A stretch of DNA of 64,000 bases from Vibrio atypicus. Its GTDB lineage: Bacteria > Pseudomonadota > Gammaproteobacteria > Enterobacterales > Vibrionaceae. Positions within the stretch are counted from its first letter, which is position 1. Each line of letters begins with the position of its first letter. The DNA is taken from the NCBI RefSeq assembly GCF_009811315.1, contig NZ_BLID01000001.1:62001-126000 (forward strand), written 5' to 3'. The notes beneath the pieces were generated by a model that was not told the origin of the DNA, searched no databases, and saw nothing but the letters and a program-made list of their open reading frames with translations. Below, piece after piece: positions 28,445-38,900 of the stretch. The position numbers and the translations under genes are program-made.

Positions 28445-28482
28445 AAGAGCCTTCTCATGATGAGAAGGCTCTTTTATTTTTA
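28445..28482. terminator. Terminator after the BCCT gene
   Basis: AAGAGCCTTCTCA (28445-28457) and TGAGAAGGCTCTT (28461-28473) form a perfect 13-bp stem followed by TTATTTTTAT. Confidence 0.93.
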
Positions 28483-28487
28483 TCCGG

Positions 28488-28877
28488 TTAATATCGACTG
28501 TTCATGCCGTAATGGTTGGATAGATTGTCATCGTTCGCTCCACCCTTCCACGAACTTGACTGACCTAACGATAATACGTCCATCGCTGTGTATTCCGTAC
28601 ATGAAAAAATCTTCTTGGCGAGCTCCAAACGCAGTTTTTCAAGCTCTGATTGAGTCATATTAAAACGTCTTTGTGCGTCCTCATCTAACTGATTACAAAA
28701 AAGTGCCAGGTTGTAATGAAAATAACGCTTAGAAGCTTGAACTGAACGTGCAGTTTGCAAAACCTGACCGCTAGTATAAAAGTCACGAGAGCCATAACCT
28801 TGAACCAACGCGGGGACCATCTTCTCAATGGTTTTACGTAAGATACGGCGTTTAAAGAAAGACCTAAAAATTGGCAT
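28488..28877 (-). CDS. Uncharacterised small cytosolic protein (possibly DUF6559)
   Basis: 129 residues with AGGAG 7 bases before the ATG. Basic start (MPIFRSFFKRRILRKTIEKM), then VPALVQGYGSRDFYTSGQVLQTARS and a helical segment with one CNQLDE and one IFSCTEY cysteine; the C-terminus is Gly/Asn/Ser-rich and probably disordered. No signal peptide or membrane helix. I associate it tentatively with DUF6559; function unknown. Confidence 0.7.
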   Translation of the reverse strand: MPIFRSFFKRRILRKTIEKMVPALVQGYGSRDFYTSGQVLQTARSVQASKRYFHYNLALFCNQLDEDAQRRFNMTQSELEKLRLELAKKIFSCTEYTAMDVLSLGQSSSWKGGANDDNLSNHYGMNSRY

Positions 28878-29072
28878 TTTGAACTCCTAATAAGCGATTG
28901 TCGCAGTTTTAGCATGCTAAACCTTTGTACTTCAACCACTAAAACAGAACTCATTTTTATGTAGCCCGAACTTTCCATTTATGAAAGTTATCTTTGCGTT
29001 TTTACCGTTTAACCAATCGTGACTAAAGTGTTACTTTAATGGGCATTGGTTACACTGACATAAAGATATGCT

Positions 29073-29200
29073 AAAAAGTGCAGACGCTTTGTAACAGTTT
29101 GAATATGGATATTTAGCCAACAATCTCCAAATAAACAATTGCAAAATTGTTGCCCTTTTAGCCCGCAAGATTTTGACTGCCTTGCGGGTATTTTTCTCTC
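29073..29200 (+). ncRNA. Candidate small RNA with GCAA-tetraloop hairpin and terminator
   Basis: The noncoding gap 28878-29335 carries a strong terminator (CCCGCAAG 29162-29169, CTTGCGGG 29181-29188, then TATTTTTCTCT) with no gene upstream on that strand. Just before it AACAATT-GCAA-AATTGTT (29134-29151) forms a 7-bp stem with a GNRA tetraloop. Possible promoter: TTGGTT (29046-29051) and TATGCT (29067-29072), spacer 15. The 5' end is a guess. It is not a Qrr RNA: no -24/-12 promoter and no Qrr core. Confidence 0.38.
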
Positions 29201-29242
29201 TATTTCAGTGATTTCTCCCTTTCCATCACATAAATCAAAAAA

Positions 29243-29324
29243 TTAATCAGTTGATTAAATAATGATGAATTAATCGCCTACCACTCCCTTAACCAACCTC
29301 TATAATTAATCGTATGTTTAATTA
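29243..29324. promoter_or_regulatory. Two palindromic operator candidates before the TetR gene
   Basis: TTAATCA-GT-TGATTAA (29243-29258) and TAATTAA-N8-TTAATTA (29303-29324) are both perfect inverted repeats in AT-rich DNA directly upstream of the TetR start. TetR regulators usually bind such sites to repress their own operon. The AT richness raises the chance of accidental symmetry. Confidence 0.5.
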
Positions 29325-29335
29325 TGGTAATCACA

Positions 29336-29992
29336 ATGGCAGACACAAATCGTAAAGCGGGTCGACCCAGCGAAAAAATCGATGCTCGCGAGAAGCTAAT
29401 CGAGCAAGCTCGAGAACTCTTTACTGTTATGGCATACGACAAAGTTTCTACTCGACTTATAGCAAATCGCGCTGGTGTCAATGTCGCTATGATCCGCTAT
29501 TACTTCGGTAACAAAGAGGGACTATTTGAGACTATGTTGCGCGAGACAATGGCGCCCATGCAGATCCAAATGCAGCAATTGTTATCAGATAGTTCTCAGC
29601 GAAATTTTTTAGAGATCATGCGTACCTATTATCGCGAGATGATCAAAGTTCCTCAATTTCCACGTCTGATTATGCAAGTGATGACAATGTCGCCATCAGA
29701 GACACAACGTAAGTTACTAGAAAAAGTATTTCTCGATGTCACTCAACCAATGCAAAGTGTCATGTTTAAACGTATGACAGATAGCGGAATATTAAAGCCT
29801 GGCGTCGACCCTTTACTGTGTAAGGTTTCCTACATCAGTTTGATGGTTTTCCCATTCATTGTACCAAGCGCCATGCTAGGTCTACACGGTATTGAACTGA
29901 GTGAAGAATTTCTCGATAGGCTCATTGAGCACAACATAGATCTAATGAAACATGGTTTTTTAAACACGCAAGGCGAACAACATGAAAGTTAA
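29336..29992 (+). CDS. TetR-family repressor of the RND operon
   Basis: 218 residues from ATG 29336; an ATG four codons earlier lies inside a palindrome and has no RBS. N-terminal HTH: REKLIEQARELFTVMAYDK and RLIANRAGVNVAMIRYYFGNKEGLFETML, the classic TetR pattern. The C-terminal ligand-binding domain is divergent. It overlaps the adaptor gene by 11 bases, so it should control TetR-adaptor-RND as one operon, derepressed by an unknown compound. Confidence 0.93.
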   Translation: MADTNRKAGRPSEKIDAREKLIEQARELFTVMAYDKVSTRLIANRAGVNVAMIRYYFGNKEGLFETMLRETMAPMQIQMQQLLSDSSQRNFLEIMRTYYREMIKVPQFPRLIMQVMTMSPSETQRKLLEKVFLDVTQPMQSVMFKRMTDSGILKPGVDPLLCKVSYISLMVFPFIVPSAMLGLHGIELSEEFLDRLIEHNIDLMKHGFLNTQGEQHES

Positions 29993-31292
29993 TAAGAAAC
30001 TGCTCTTTTTCCCTGCTCTCGCTGTCGGCGTCATTGCGTTGGTGGCTGCTATCAAACTCCAGCCAGACTTACCTATTAAACCGGCTGGTGACAGAGCAAG
30101 GTTAGTGAACACCGCCCCCTTAGAACTTCGCTCAATGGCCCCGCTAGCAATAGGGTTCGGTAAAATCGAGCCTAAGGTCGAATGGAAAGCAATAGCCGAA
30201 GTTTCGGGCAAAGTCGTCTATCGCAATCCTCAACTAGAAAAAGGCCAAGTGATCAAAGCCGGTACTGAAGTATTGCGCATTGACCCTCTTGATTACGAAC
30301 TAAAACTCGTCCAAGCACAAGCTGACCTCAAATCTGCCCTCACCTCTCTCGCTAAGCTTGGTCAAGAAGAACAAAACCTGAAACAAACGCTCAAGATTGA
30401 AAAAAACCGCTTAGAGATTGCCAACAAAGAATTAGCAAGAAAACAAAATCTACGTAAGAAAGGGCTTACCTCTCAGTCAGATGTGGATCAACAAGAGCAA
30501 AGCGCGCTATCACAACGCAAGCTGGTTCTCGATATTGAAAATCAAATCGGTCTCATGCCCGATGAAAAGCGCGTTGCCGAAGCCTTGGTTAAAGTGAATA
30601 ACTCCAAAGTAGAAGAGGCTCAACGCTCTCTAGAACGAACCATTATTACCCTGCCTTATGATCTTCGTATTTCAAGCGTAGATATCGAGCAAGATCAAGT
30701 GGTCAACATTCAACAAGTTATGATCACTGCGCATGGTATTGATGTCATGGAAGTAGAAGCTCAGCTTTCTATTCACGATATGCACACTCTAGCCTCAAGC
30801 ATCGGCGAATTCTCGCGCGACGAATCCGGCATACCAAAGCCAGATACCACATTCATTGAAGCCTCTATTGAGCTAAGTAGTGGTAATGTAAGCGCCTCTT
30901 GGCCCGCTAAAGTTTCTCGCATCAGCGAAACGGTGGATCCTACACAAGCAACAGCCGGTGTAATACTGGAAATAGCGCAAGATTATCGACAACTTAACCC
31001 TACTTCAGTGCCTCCTCTCGTAAATGGCATGTTTGTACGTGCGCAAATTGAAGGACAAGAAAATCCAAGCTGGGTGATTCCTGAGCGCGCATTGCATGGC
31101 GACAAGATTTACATCATGACGCCAGAAAGCACCTTAAAAATCCAGCAAGTCGAGGTGCTCTACCGCCGAGACAACCAAGTGATCATTGATGGAGAAATCG
31201 AACAAGGTGAGAAATTAATCCTGAACGATTTGCTTCCTGCAATTCAAGGCATGTTACTCAAAGAAGCTCAATCAGAGGGGACTGACCTATGA
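29982..31292 (+). CDS. RND efflux periplasmic adaptor (HlyD/MFP family)
   Basis: 436 residues. One N-terminal membrane anchor (LLFFPALAVGVIALVAAI), a lipoyl half (VSGKVVYRNPQLEKGQVIKA), a long coiled-coil hairpin (about 100-205, rich in Gln/Glu/Lys), the second lipoyl half with PYDLRISSVDIEQDQVV, and beta-barrel domains. It links the following RND pump to an outer-membrane channel. Overlaps its neighbours on both sides (11 and 4 bases). No outer-membrane factor gene is near. Confidence 0.93.
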   Translation: MKVNKKLLFFPALAVGVIALVAAIKLQPDLPIKPAGDRARLVNTAPLELRSMAPLAIGFGKIEPKVEWKAIAEVSGKVVYRNPQLEKGQVIKAGTEVLRIDPLDYELKLVQAQADLKSALTSLAKLGQEEQNLKQTLKIEKNRLEIANKELARKQNLRKKGLTSQSDVDQQEQSALSQRKLVLDIENQIGLMPDEKRVAEALVKVNNSKVEEAQRSLERTIITLPYDLRISSVDIEQDQVVNIQQVMITAHGIDVMEVEAQLSIHDMHTLASSIGEFSRDESGIPKPDTTFIEASIELSSGNVSASWPAKVSRISETVDPTQATAGVILEIAQDYRQLNPTSVPPLVNGMFVRAQIEGQENPSWVIPERALHGDKIYIMTPESTLKIQQVEVLYRRDNQVIIDGEIEQGEKLILNDLLPAIQGMLLKEAQSEGTDL

Positions 31293-34200
31293 TTCGATTC
31301 TTTGCCAAACATCCCACCGCAGCTAACCTTTTGATGTTGAGCTTGCTGTTGCTGGGGATAACATCATTACCAAACATAAAACGAGAAACGTTTCCTGAGT
31401 TTGATCCACCCTATATTATGGCTGGCGTGGTGTATCCTGGTGCATCTCCTCTGGAAGTTGAAGAGAGTATCTGTGTTCGAATGGAAGATGCTGTCGATGG
31501 GCTTGCAAACATCGAAGAAACGCAATGTGAAGCGATAGAAGGCTCTGCACGTTTAATTCTAAAGCTGGATGAGAAAGCAGACATCGGTCGGATGCTGGTC
31601 GATGTTCAAACCCAGATCAACTCTATCAATGACTTTCCGCAAGAGATTGAATCTCCCGTCGTGCAAGAGCTTGATTGGAATGAACCCGTTGTCGATGTCG
31701 CCATCACCGCAGATACGACATGGCCTGAGTTAAAAGCTTACGCAGAGCAGCTTAAGCGAACGTTAAAGCTTGATTATGGTGTTTCTTTAGTTAATGTTGC
31801 CGGCTTTTCAGATCACCAATTTCGTGTAGAGCTCGATGAACAGGCCATGCGCCAACTTGGCCTAAGCGTCGGTGATATCGCCGAACAAATCGGTCGCCAA
31901 AATGTAAAGCTGCCTAGCGGTAATGTTGAGACGCCTGATAAACACTTTCTCATCCGCTTTGACGAGCGAAAGATTACGCCACAAGAGCTAGAGACCATCG
32001 TTGTGGGCTCTGGTCCAAATGGCTCTCTTATTCGATTAAAAGATATCGCAACCATCACCGATCGCTTTGAGCTCGATGAACAAAAAGTACTCTTTGATGG
32101 TCACCCTTCTGCCCTACTAAAAATCAGCAAAAACAAAGAAGATGATGCTTTAAGAATCAAAGAGCGCGTTGTCCAGTTTGTTACCGACCAGCAAGCTATC
32201 GCACCAGATGGCGTTAAGCTCGAATTGACCAACGATCTCTCCTCAGTGCTTTGGGACCGTCTCACAATGATGGTCAGCAACGGTTGGCAAGGGATTGTAC
32301 TGGTCTTTGCAACAATGTGGCTGTTCTTTAGTCTACGCTATTCTTTTTGGGTGGCTGCTGGCCTTCCGGTTGCATTCCTGGGCGGGTTGTTCTTGATGGC
32401 GCAGCTAGGATTGTCCATCAACATTATGTCTTTGGTCGGCCTACTCATGGCTATCGGTATCATGATGGATGATGCGATAGTGATCGCCGAATCGATAGCC
32501 TCTCACTTAGATAGAGGTGATGACATTGACGACGCTGTAATTAAAGGGGTGAAAAAGGTACTACCAGGTGTCATTTCGTCATTCCTAACCACGGTATGTA
32601 TTTTCGGTAGTCTACTCTTCTTGCAAGGTGAAATGGGTGCCGTTCTCAAGGCCGTCCCTCAAGTGTTGATTTTAGTCTTAACGCTCAGCTTAGTGGAAGC
32701 ATTCTTGATTCTGCCTAATCACCTTTCTCACTCTTTACATAAAGAGAAAAAAGAAAAGCCACCAGCCAAGTTTAAGAAAAAACTTCTCGATAGTTTTGAG
32801 CATTTTCGTAATAACCAGCTCGTCAACGCAGTAGAGAAAGTTGTCGAGTATCGCTATGCGTTTTTAGGTGGCGTTGTGGCTCTATTGTTAATTTCAGTAG
32901 CCACTATTGCTGGAGGCATCCTCAAGTTTCAGCCTTTCCCAGAACTTGATGGTGATATTGCTGAAGCGAGAATCATTCTGCCACCCGGTTCTTCGTTGTC
33001 ACAAACAGAGGCAGTCGTCGATAAGATTGTTTTATCAGCACAACGCCTAAGTGAAAAGTGGAGTAAAGAAAAAGAAAATGGCACGCCTTTAGTTGAACAT
33101 ATCACCAGTCAATTCAATGCCAATGCAGACGCCAATGAATCAGGCCCTCATATTGCGACAATACGATTGGATTTATTAGGAGCTGAAAGTAGAAACACGC
33201 TCATTGACGAATTTATTGCCGCGTGGCGAGAAGACATTGGCGAACTTGCAGACCCAATTTCTCTTGTCTTCAAACAACCGACTATGGGCCCAGGAGGGCG
33301 TGCAATCGAGATACGTGCGAAACACGACGATCTTGATGCGCTTAAAGCGGCCTCTATCGACATACAGCAATACCTCAATGAGTTTGACGGCGTACACGGC
33401 GTGTTGGATGACATGCGTATGGGTAAAGAAGAAGTGCTCGTGAAGCTTCGTCCCGGCGCGGAAACCTATGGCGTCAACGGCCAATTGATTGCAGGTCAAC
33501 TGCGGGCTGCATTCTTTGGCCAAACCGCCGATGAGATTCAAGTTGGGGTCGAAAACATCTCGATTGAAGTTCGCCTAAATAAGGTTCAAGCTGGCGATCT
33601 TCAAGCATTGGCGAATTTCCCAATAATCATGCCAGACGGAAGCCAGATCCCTCTCGCGACAATAGCAACGCTCGATTTTCAGCGTAACTATGTTCGAATT
33701 CAACGCATTGACGGTTTAAGAACAATCAGCGTGTTCGGCGATACGGATAACACAAAGGCAAATTCCACGGCCATTATTCGTCAATTCCAACAGCAAGAAG
33801 CGCCTAAGCTAATGGCCAAATACCCGGGGCTTCGTTTCGATTTTGAAGGTGAAGCTAAAGATACAGCGGAAACCGGCGCCTCTATGGGCAAAGGATTCGC
33901 TCTTGGGTTATTCGGCGTTTTCGCAATTCTTAGCTATCAGTTCCGCAGCTACTTAGAACCAGTGGTGGTTATGCTAGCCATACCACTGGCCTTTATTGGT
34001 GTCGTATGGGGGCATATTTTACTTGGGCACTCTCTAAGTATGCCAAGCATGATGGGATTTGTTTCATTAGCGGGTATTGTGGTCAATGATTCAATACTGC
34101 TGGTGCAATACATTAGGCACCATGTGGATGAAGGAGACAACGTTCACGACTCCGTTGTCAAAGCGAGCCGAGAGCGATTCAGAGCCGTATTCCTAACATC

Positions 34201-34390
34201 CATCACCACGGCTGCTGGTCTATTGCCACTCTTAACAGAAACAAGTCTACAGGCGCAAGTTATACAACCCTTGGTGATTTCAATTGTCTTCGGTATCTTT
34301 GCCTCAACACTCTTGGTGCTCTTTATGATCCCAGCAGCCTATGCGGTTCTCGCAGATTTTGGGTTGGTCCATAAGCACGAAGAAATATAG
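31289..34390 (+). CDS. RND-family efflux permease
   Basis: 1033 residues, the normal length of RND pumps. Starts IRFFAKHPTAANLLMLSLLL; helix TM4 region has GLLMAIGIMMDDAIVIAESI with the paired Asp residues of the proton relay; typical periplasmic loops and a second set of helices ending VLFMIPAAYAVLADFG. The sequence is of the hydrophobe/amphiphile type close to MexF/OqxB-like envelope pumps rather than metal pumps, but the substrate is unknown. Overlaps the adaptor by 4 bases and is followed by a strong terminator. Confidence 0.95.
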   Translation: MIRFFAKHPTAANLLMLSLLLLGITSLPNIKRETFPEFDPPYIMAGVVYPGASPLEVEESICVRMEDAVDGLANIEETQCEAIEGSARLILKLDEKADIGRMLVDVQTQINSINDFPQEIESPVVQELDWNEPVVDVAITADTTWPELKAYAEQLKRTLKLDYGVSLVNVAGFSDHQFRVELDEQAMRQLGLSVGDIAEQIGRQNVKLPSGNVETPDKHFLIRFDERKITPQELETIVVGSGPNGSLIRLKDIATITDRFELDEQKVLFDGHPSALLKISKNKEDDALRIKERVVQFVTDQQAIAPDGVKLELTNDLSSVLWDRLTMMVSNGWQGIVLVFATMWLFFSLRYSFWVAAGLPVAFLGGLFLMAQLGLSINIMSLVGLLMAIGIMMDDAIVIAESIASHLDRGDDIDDAVIKGVKKVLPGVISSFLTTVCIFGSLLFLQGEMGAVLKAVPQVLILVLTLSLVEAFLILPNHLSHSLHKEKKEKPPAKFKKKLLDSFEHFRNNQLVNAVEKVVEYRYAFLGGVVALLLISVATIAGGILKFQPFPELDGDIAEARIILPPGSSLSQTEAVVDKIVLSAQRLSEKWSKEKENGTPLVEHITSQFNANADANESGPHIATIRLDLLGAESRNTLIDEFIAAWREDIGELADPISLVFKQPTMGPGGRAIEIRAKHDDLDALKAASIDIQQYLNEFDGVHGVLDDMRMGKEEVLVKLRPGAETYGVNGQLIAGQLRAAFFGQTADEIQVGVENISIEVRLNKVQAGDLQALANFPIIMPDGSQIPLATIATLDFQRNYVRIQRIDGLRTISVFGDTDNTKANSTAIIRQFQQQEAPKLMAKYPGLRFDFEGEAKDTAETGASMGKGFALGLFGVFAILSYQFRSYLEPVVVMLAIPLAFIGVVWGHILLGHSLSMPSMMGFVSLAGIVVNDSILLVQYIRHHVDEGDNVHDSVVKASRERFRAVFLTSITTAAGLLPLLTETSLQAQVIQPLVISIVFGIFASTLLVLFMIPAAYAVLADFGLVHKHEEI

Positions 34391-34404
34391 AAAGCTTAAA
34401 TGTA

Positions 34405-34433
34405 AAAAAGCGGCAACGAAGCCGCTTTTTTTA
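34405..34433 (+). terminator. Rho-independent terminator after the first RND operon
   Basis: AAAAAGCGGC (34405-34414) and GCCGCTTTTT (34421-34430) form a 10-bp stem with a 6-base loop and a T-tract. Confidence 0.93.
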
Positions 34434-34450
34434 TATTTGATAGAATCCGT

Positions 34451-35458
34451 CTACCAAGAGAACTGTACGCCCGCACCACCACTAACATCAGACGAGATAT
34501 TCTTTGTACCACTTGCATAATTGATGGTACCAGAAACACTCCATCCAGTTCCTTCAAAAGAATGAGCCGCACCAATGGCTACCGCTTCAACCTCGCCAGC
34601 AAAACCAACACCTGCACCAAAAGCAGTCTGTCCATTCGTTACCATTGGTCTCGCGTTAACCGTTGCGTGTAAGCTTGCACCAACTTGGTCCATTTTATCT
34701 TCCATTTTCAAGAAGCGTTGATTTGTTTCCGCGGCAAACGCTTCAAAATCAGCTCTAAGATCATCCACATCGCTTCGTGGCAAGCCAGCAATGACATCAT
34801 CATTGATTGGCGGCGCAACGTCAGGTTGATCTGGTGATGGGCGATCAGGTGAATTATCAACAGGTGGTTGAGTTGGTGATTGTTGGTTCGCTTCACCTTC
34901 GTAAACAGTATTACCATCAGAATCTGTAATCAACCAGTCGCCATTTTCATCTTTACGTGCAAAGAATCGGTCACCATTACTGTTCACTCCTTCCCATACA
35001 CCATCTTCATTCCCAACTACACGGTATTGTTCGCCATTAACTAGAACATCTCGACCATTTTTACCACTCACAACGTAGTCTAGTTTGCCTTCAGTTGTGT
35101 TATCTCCACCCCACGTTGGTGGTTTCTTTTCTGGACGCGGTGGTTGAGGTTCCAAACCAAACCCACCATCATAATCAACGTGACTACCAGAGACTCGGTT
35201 CACCAAGTTGCCATCTGTGTTGTAAATTTCATAGTTTCCATCTTGGTTCTTTTTTACATAAAAAATATTGCCATTCTCATCTTCTAAGGCATGTACTTTA
35301 TTCCCAAGACCGCTGTCTACCGAAGTGTATGTGTTGCCATTTGAGTCAGTAACAACACCCGTACTATCATCAACTGACCAGTTGTACCAAGCCATTGCTG
35401 GTGAAGCGGCTAAACCAAATGAAGCGATAATTGAAGTGATTAGTAATTGCTTTTTCAT
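34451..35458 (-). CDS. Short trimeric autotransporter with YadA-like anchor
   Basis: 335 residues from ATG 35458: MKKQLLITSIIASFGLAASP, a signal peptide cut after AMA. The passenger has two similar beta-rich modules (about 30-85 and 125-195) built on D/N-G repeats such as ENGNIFYVKKNQDGNYEIYN and SNGDRFFARKDENGDWLI, separated and followed by proline-rich linkers. The end (about 245-335) is a helix then a YadA-anchor beta domain (ARPMVTNGQTAFGAGVGFAG ... VQFSW), which would trimerise into an outer-membrane barrel. Much smaller than typical YadA proteins; adhesion role inferred. Confidence 0.85.
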   Translation of the reverse strand: MKKQLLITSIIASFGLAASPAMAWYNWSVDDSTGVVTDSNGNTYTSVDSGLGNKVHALEDENGNIFYVKKNQDGNYEIYNTDGNLVNRVSGSHVDYDGGFGLEPQPPRPEKKPPTWGGDNTTEGKLDYVVSGKNGRDVLVNGEQYRVVGNEDGVWEGVNSNGDRFFARKDENGDWLITDSDGNTVYEGEANQQSPTQPPVDNSPDRPSPDQPDVAPPINDDVIAGLPRSDVDDLRADFEAFAAETNQRFLKMEDKMDQVGASLHATVNARPMVTNGQTAFGAGVGFAGEVEAVAIGAAHSFEGTGWSVSGTINYASGTKNISSDVSGGAGVQFSW

Positions 35459-35653
35459 ATAGATAAGTTCCAAATGATGTTCAAAATTTATGTTGTGTAT
35501 TTTGAGCAATCATCCGACTTATTAGAAATAACCTTTGCTAACATCATTAATAAGCAATACTTATTACCATCTTGTATTATCACTTTGACATTCATTTGCT
35601 CCAGTTATAAAAATTCCCTATCCTCTCCATTCCGAGTAAATAGGGACAGGCTT

Positions 35654-35872
35654 GTGAGACAAACCTTAAGAGAAAAAGTCGTTGCGGTATGCAACAAGAA
35701 AATTCAACAAAAAGGCGATAATGTAGGTGTCTCTTTTTACGCCTTTTTTGCCAATAAAAACGACAACCCAGAGCTATTGATGGAAGCGGCAACTTGGTGG
35801 ATCCAAACCCATCAACTTGACCATTTCGAAAAAGCGCACAAGATCATCGCCATGATTGAAGAGGGCAAATAG
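35654..35872 (+). CDS. Small hypothetical protein (DUF6500-like)
   Basis: 72 residues from GTG 35654, preceded by AGGGA at 7 bases; the frame is open further upstream but that part is low-complexity and has no RBS. Sequence starts VRQTLREKVVAVCNKKIQQK and includes VGVSFYAFFANKNDNPELLM and THQLDHFEKAHKI, a compact helical protein. I believe it belongs to the uncharacterised DUF6500 family. Function unknown. Confidence 0.6.
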   Translation: MRQTLREKVVAVCNKKIQQKGDNVGVSFYAFFANKNDNPELLMEAATWWIQTHQLDHFEKAHKIIAMIEEGK

Positions 35873-35898
35873 CAACGATATCAAAGGTGAAGAATAAT

Positions 35899-35930
35899 AA
35901 AGGCAGAGATTAACTCCGCCTTTACTTTTT
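35899..35930. terminator. Terminator between convergent small gene and second RND pump
   Basis: AAAGGC (35899-35904) and GCCTTT (35918-35923) with an inner GAG/CTC pair, then TACTTTTT. It overlaps the last bases of the opposing RND gene. Confidence 0.75.
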
Positions 35931-38900
35931 ATGACGTTACAGCTTGTTGCTTACGCTTGAACAGGTGCTTCAATTTGGAAAAGAGCGCCTTAATATCATT
36001 GAGCATTAAATACAGACAAGGCACTAATACCAAAGTTAGTAAGGTCGCGAACAATACCGCAAAGCCTAAGGCAACCGCCATCGGTATTACAAACTTCGCC
36101 TGCAGGCTCGTCTCAAACATGATTGGCAAGACACCAACAAAGGTGGTTATTGAAGTTAAGGTAATAGCCCTGAACCTTGCACAGCCTGCTTCTATCACCG
36201 CTTCTTTGATTGCCACACCTTCACTGCGTACTTTATTGACGTAATCTGTCATGACGAGCGAATCATTTATCACTACACCAGCCGCTGCAATCAAACCAAA
36301 TGTCGACATCATGCTGAGGTCTAAACCAAACCAATAGTGGCCCCATATTGCTCCGGTCAAACTAAACGGAATCACTGACATAATGATCAATGGTTGCGTG
36401 TAACTCTTAAGCGGTACGGCGAGTAGGATGTACACAATAATCATCCCTGCGACGAAGAAGATCTTCTGCTCATTTTGCTGAGCTTGTTGTTCCTCAATTG
36501 TCCCGCCTAACTCACTCTTCACTCCTGAGTATTTGGCCAAAATAGTCGGAATAATGGTACTGTTCACCTGCTCCACAATCGCGCCGGGTTCAACTCGTTC
36601 CTCATCAATCGAACCGTAAACATAGACACTACGGAAACCACCTTCACGGCGAATCGAACTTACACCTGGTTTTTGGGTAATCTCAACCACATCGCCCAGC
36701 ATGACCTTCTTGCCTTCAGGCGTAGTGATCACGGCATATCGAAGCGATGAAAAGGCTTCACGCGTCAATTTAGGATAACGCACCATGACTTTAATCTCTT
36801 CGCCGTCACGCAGTACGCGCTGAGCTTCGCCACCGTAGAAACTTCCGCCGACTTGAGTGGCAATGTCAAATAGATCTAGGCCTAAGTCATAGGCGACAGG
36901 GGCAAGAGACAGTAGTACCTCTTGGCTACCTGCATCAATGGAAGATGAAATATCAAACAGACCTTCTTCTTGCTTTAACGTCATGATCAACTCGCGACCT
37001 GCAGCATTCAAAGTATCGATATCAGATCCGTAAAGTAGAAAGCCGAACTCATCCCCTTTCTCGTCGTCATTGACGTTGTCCGAAACAGTCAGTGTTTTTA
37101 AGCCCGGAATTATTGGCATCTGCTCTCGCCAACGCCTTGCCAATTCGAAGGTGTTGAAAGGACGAAGCTCTTCATCCACCAGAGGAATGACTAGGCGCCC
37201 CTCCTTTCTCCCTCGGTTAAATGTCAGAATGTCTTTGATCATCTTCTGACCATATTCTTCTTCAATCTGCTGATCAATTGTCAGTACCGTGCTTTCAATC
37301 TGCTTCAACGCATCAATAGTCTGCTCACTAGAGATGTTGTCGTTCATCACCAATTGAATACTTGGGAAATCATGAGGAACTTTAGGAGACGGAATAATGC
37401 GAACATAATTCGCCATCACCATCGCGATACTGATCACCAAAATAGCGACAAAGCCTGTGAACACACTCCAACGCCAATGAGTACAAGCGGTTACGAAACG
37501 TTTGTAAGGACCATTAACAAAGCTGAAGAATTTAGTGTTAAAGCGATCACGCCAACTGCCTTTCTTAATTGGCTTAAAGTTTGAATGTGCTAAGTGCGAA
37601 GGGAGTATTAACTTCGATTCAATTAAGCTAAATATCAAACATAGAATCACAATAGACGCGATACCAAAGAAGAAAGCTCGCTCAATCCCTTTAGACATCA
37701 AGAAAGGGGCAAACACTGCGATAGTGGTCAACACGCCGAATGTTGCAGGTGTCGCGACACGTTTAACACCACGCACAACGTTTTCTACGCCGCCGCCTTT
37801 CTTCTCAATTTCTGTATACGCGCTTTCACCTATAACAATGGCGTCATCAACAACGATACCCAGAACCATAATAAAGGCGAACAGTGAAACGATATTAATA
37901 CTCACCCCAATCGCTGGCATGAGCATCACCGCTCCTAGGAAACAGACTGGCAAGCCAACCATCACCCACATCGCGAGCTTGAAGCGCAAGAAGATACTCA
38001 GCATCAATGCCACTAAGAAAGCACCCTGCAGTAAATTCTTCAACATCATGTCCAAGCGCGCGTTGAGGTAGTACGTCATATCCACCAGCGTTTTGATTTT
38101 TAAATCCGCGGGTAAGGTTTTGTTCTTTTGCTCTATGTACGCTTTAACGGACTCCGCTACCGTCACCATATTTTGGTCTTTGGTCGCTTTTACCGATAGA
38201 TAAATCGCATTTTCACCAGAGTATTTGAAGTATCGATCATCTTCAGTAAAACCATCTTTAATCGTAGCGATATCTTGTAGCAACACTTTGCCACCGTTCG
38301 CACCGATCTTTACTGGGATCTGACGAAATTCTTCGCCGCTGTAGTATTGATTTTCAATACGAACCGAGATCATCCCAGAATTGGTTCGAACTTCACCCGC
38401 TGAGTAGTTTGCAGAGAATCGTTGAATTGCCTGACTGACATCATTCAGCGTTAGACTGTATTTTTGAAGAACTCGAGGCTCAACTTCAATTGCGATTTCA
38501 TATTGAGGTGCGCCTAACTCAACCAAAGCCACGTTCTGCAATTGCAAGAGTTCGTCTTCAATCTGCTTGGCAATCGGTTTTAACTCGAGTAACGAGCGGT
38601 TGCCGACAATCGCCATTTCAATCACATCTTGGCGAAACTCAAATTGATAAACCTGTACAGGCTCCATCGCCGCTGGAAAGTTCGCAATCGAATCGACTTT
38701 TTGCTTGACCTTATCGAGTACATCTTCAATTTTTTCGTCAACTTCAATCTCAAGCTCAATACTGCCACTTCCTCGACTAGCGGTTGAAACGGCCTTCTTG
38801 ATACCGGTGACATCTTTCAGTGACTCTTCAATTTTAATTAGTATGCTTTCTTCCACTTCTTGAGGTGACGCGCCCGGATACTGCGCACTCACGTTGATGT

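Noticed and set aside
29040..29200. Qrr-type quorum-sensing RNA
   Set aside because: A GCCAAC trinucleotide run and a CCCGCAAG stem look superficially alike, but there is no -24/-12 promoter or conserved Qrr pairing core.
35447..35653. Upstream extension of the DUF6500-like gene
   Set aside because: The extended N-terminus is low-complexity, lacks an RBS, and would overlap the autotransporter start; the GTG at 35654 has an RBS.
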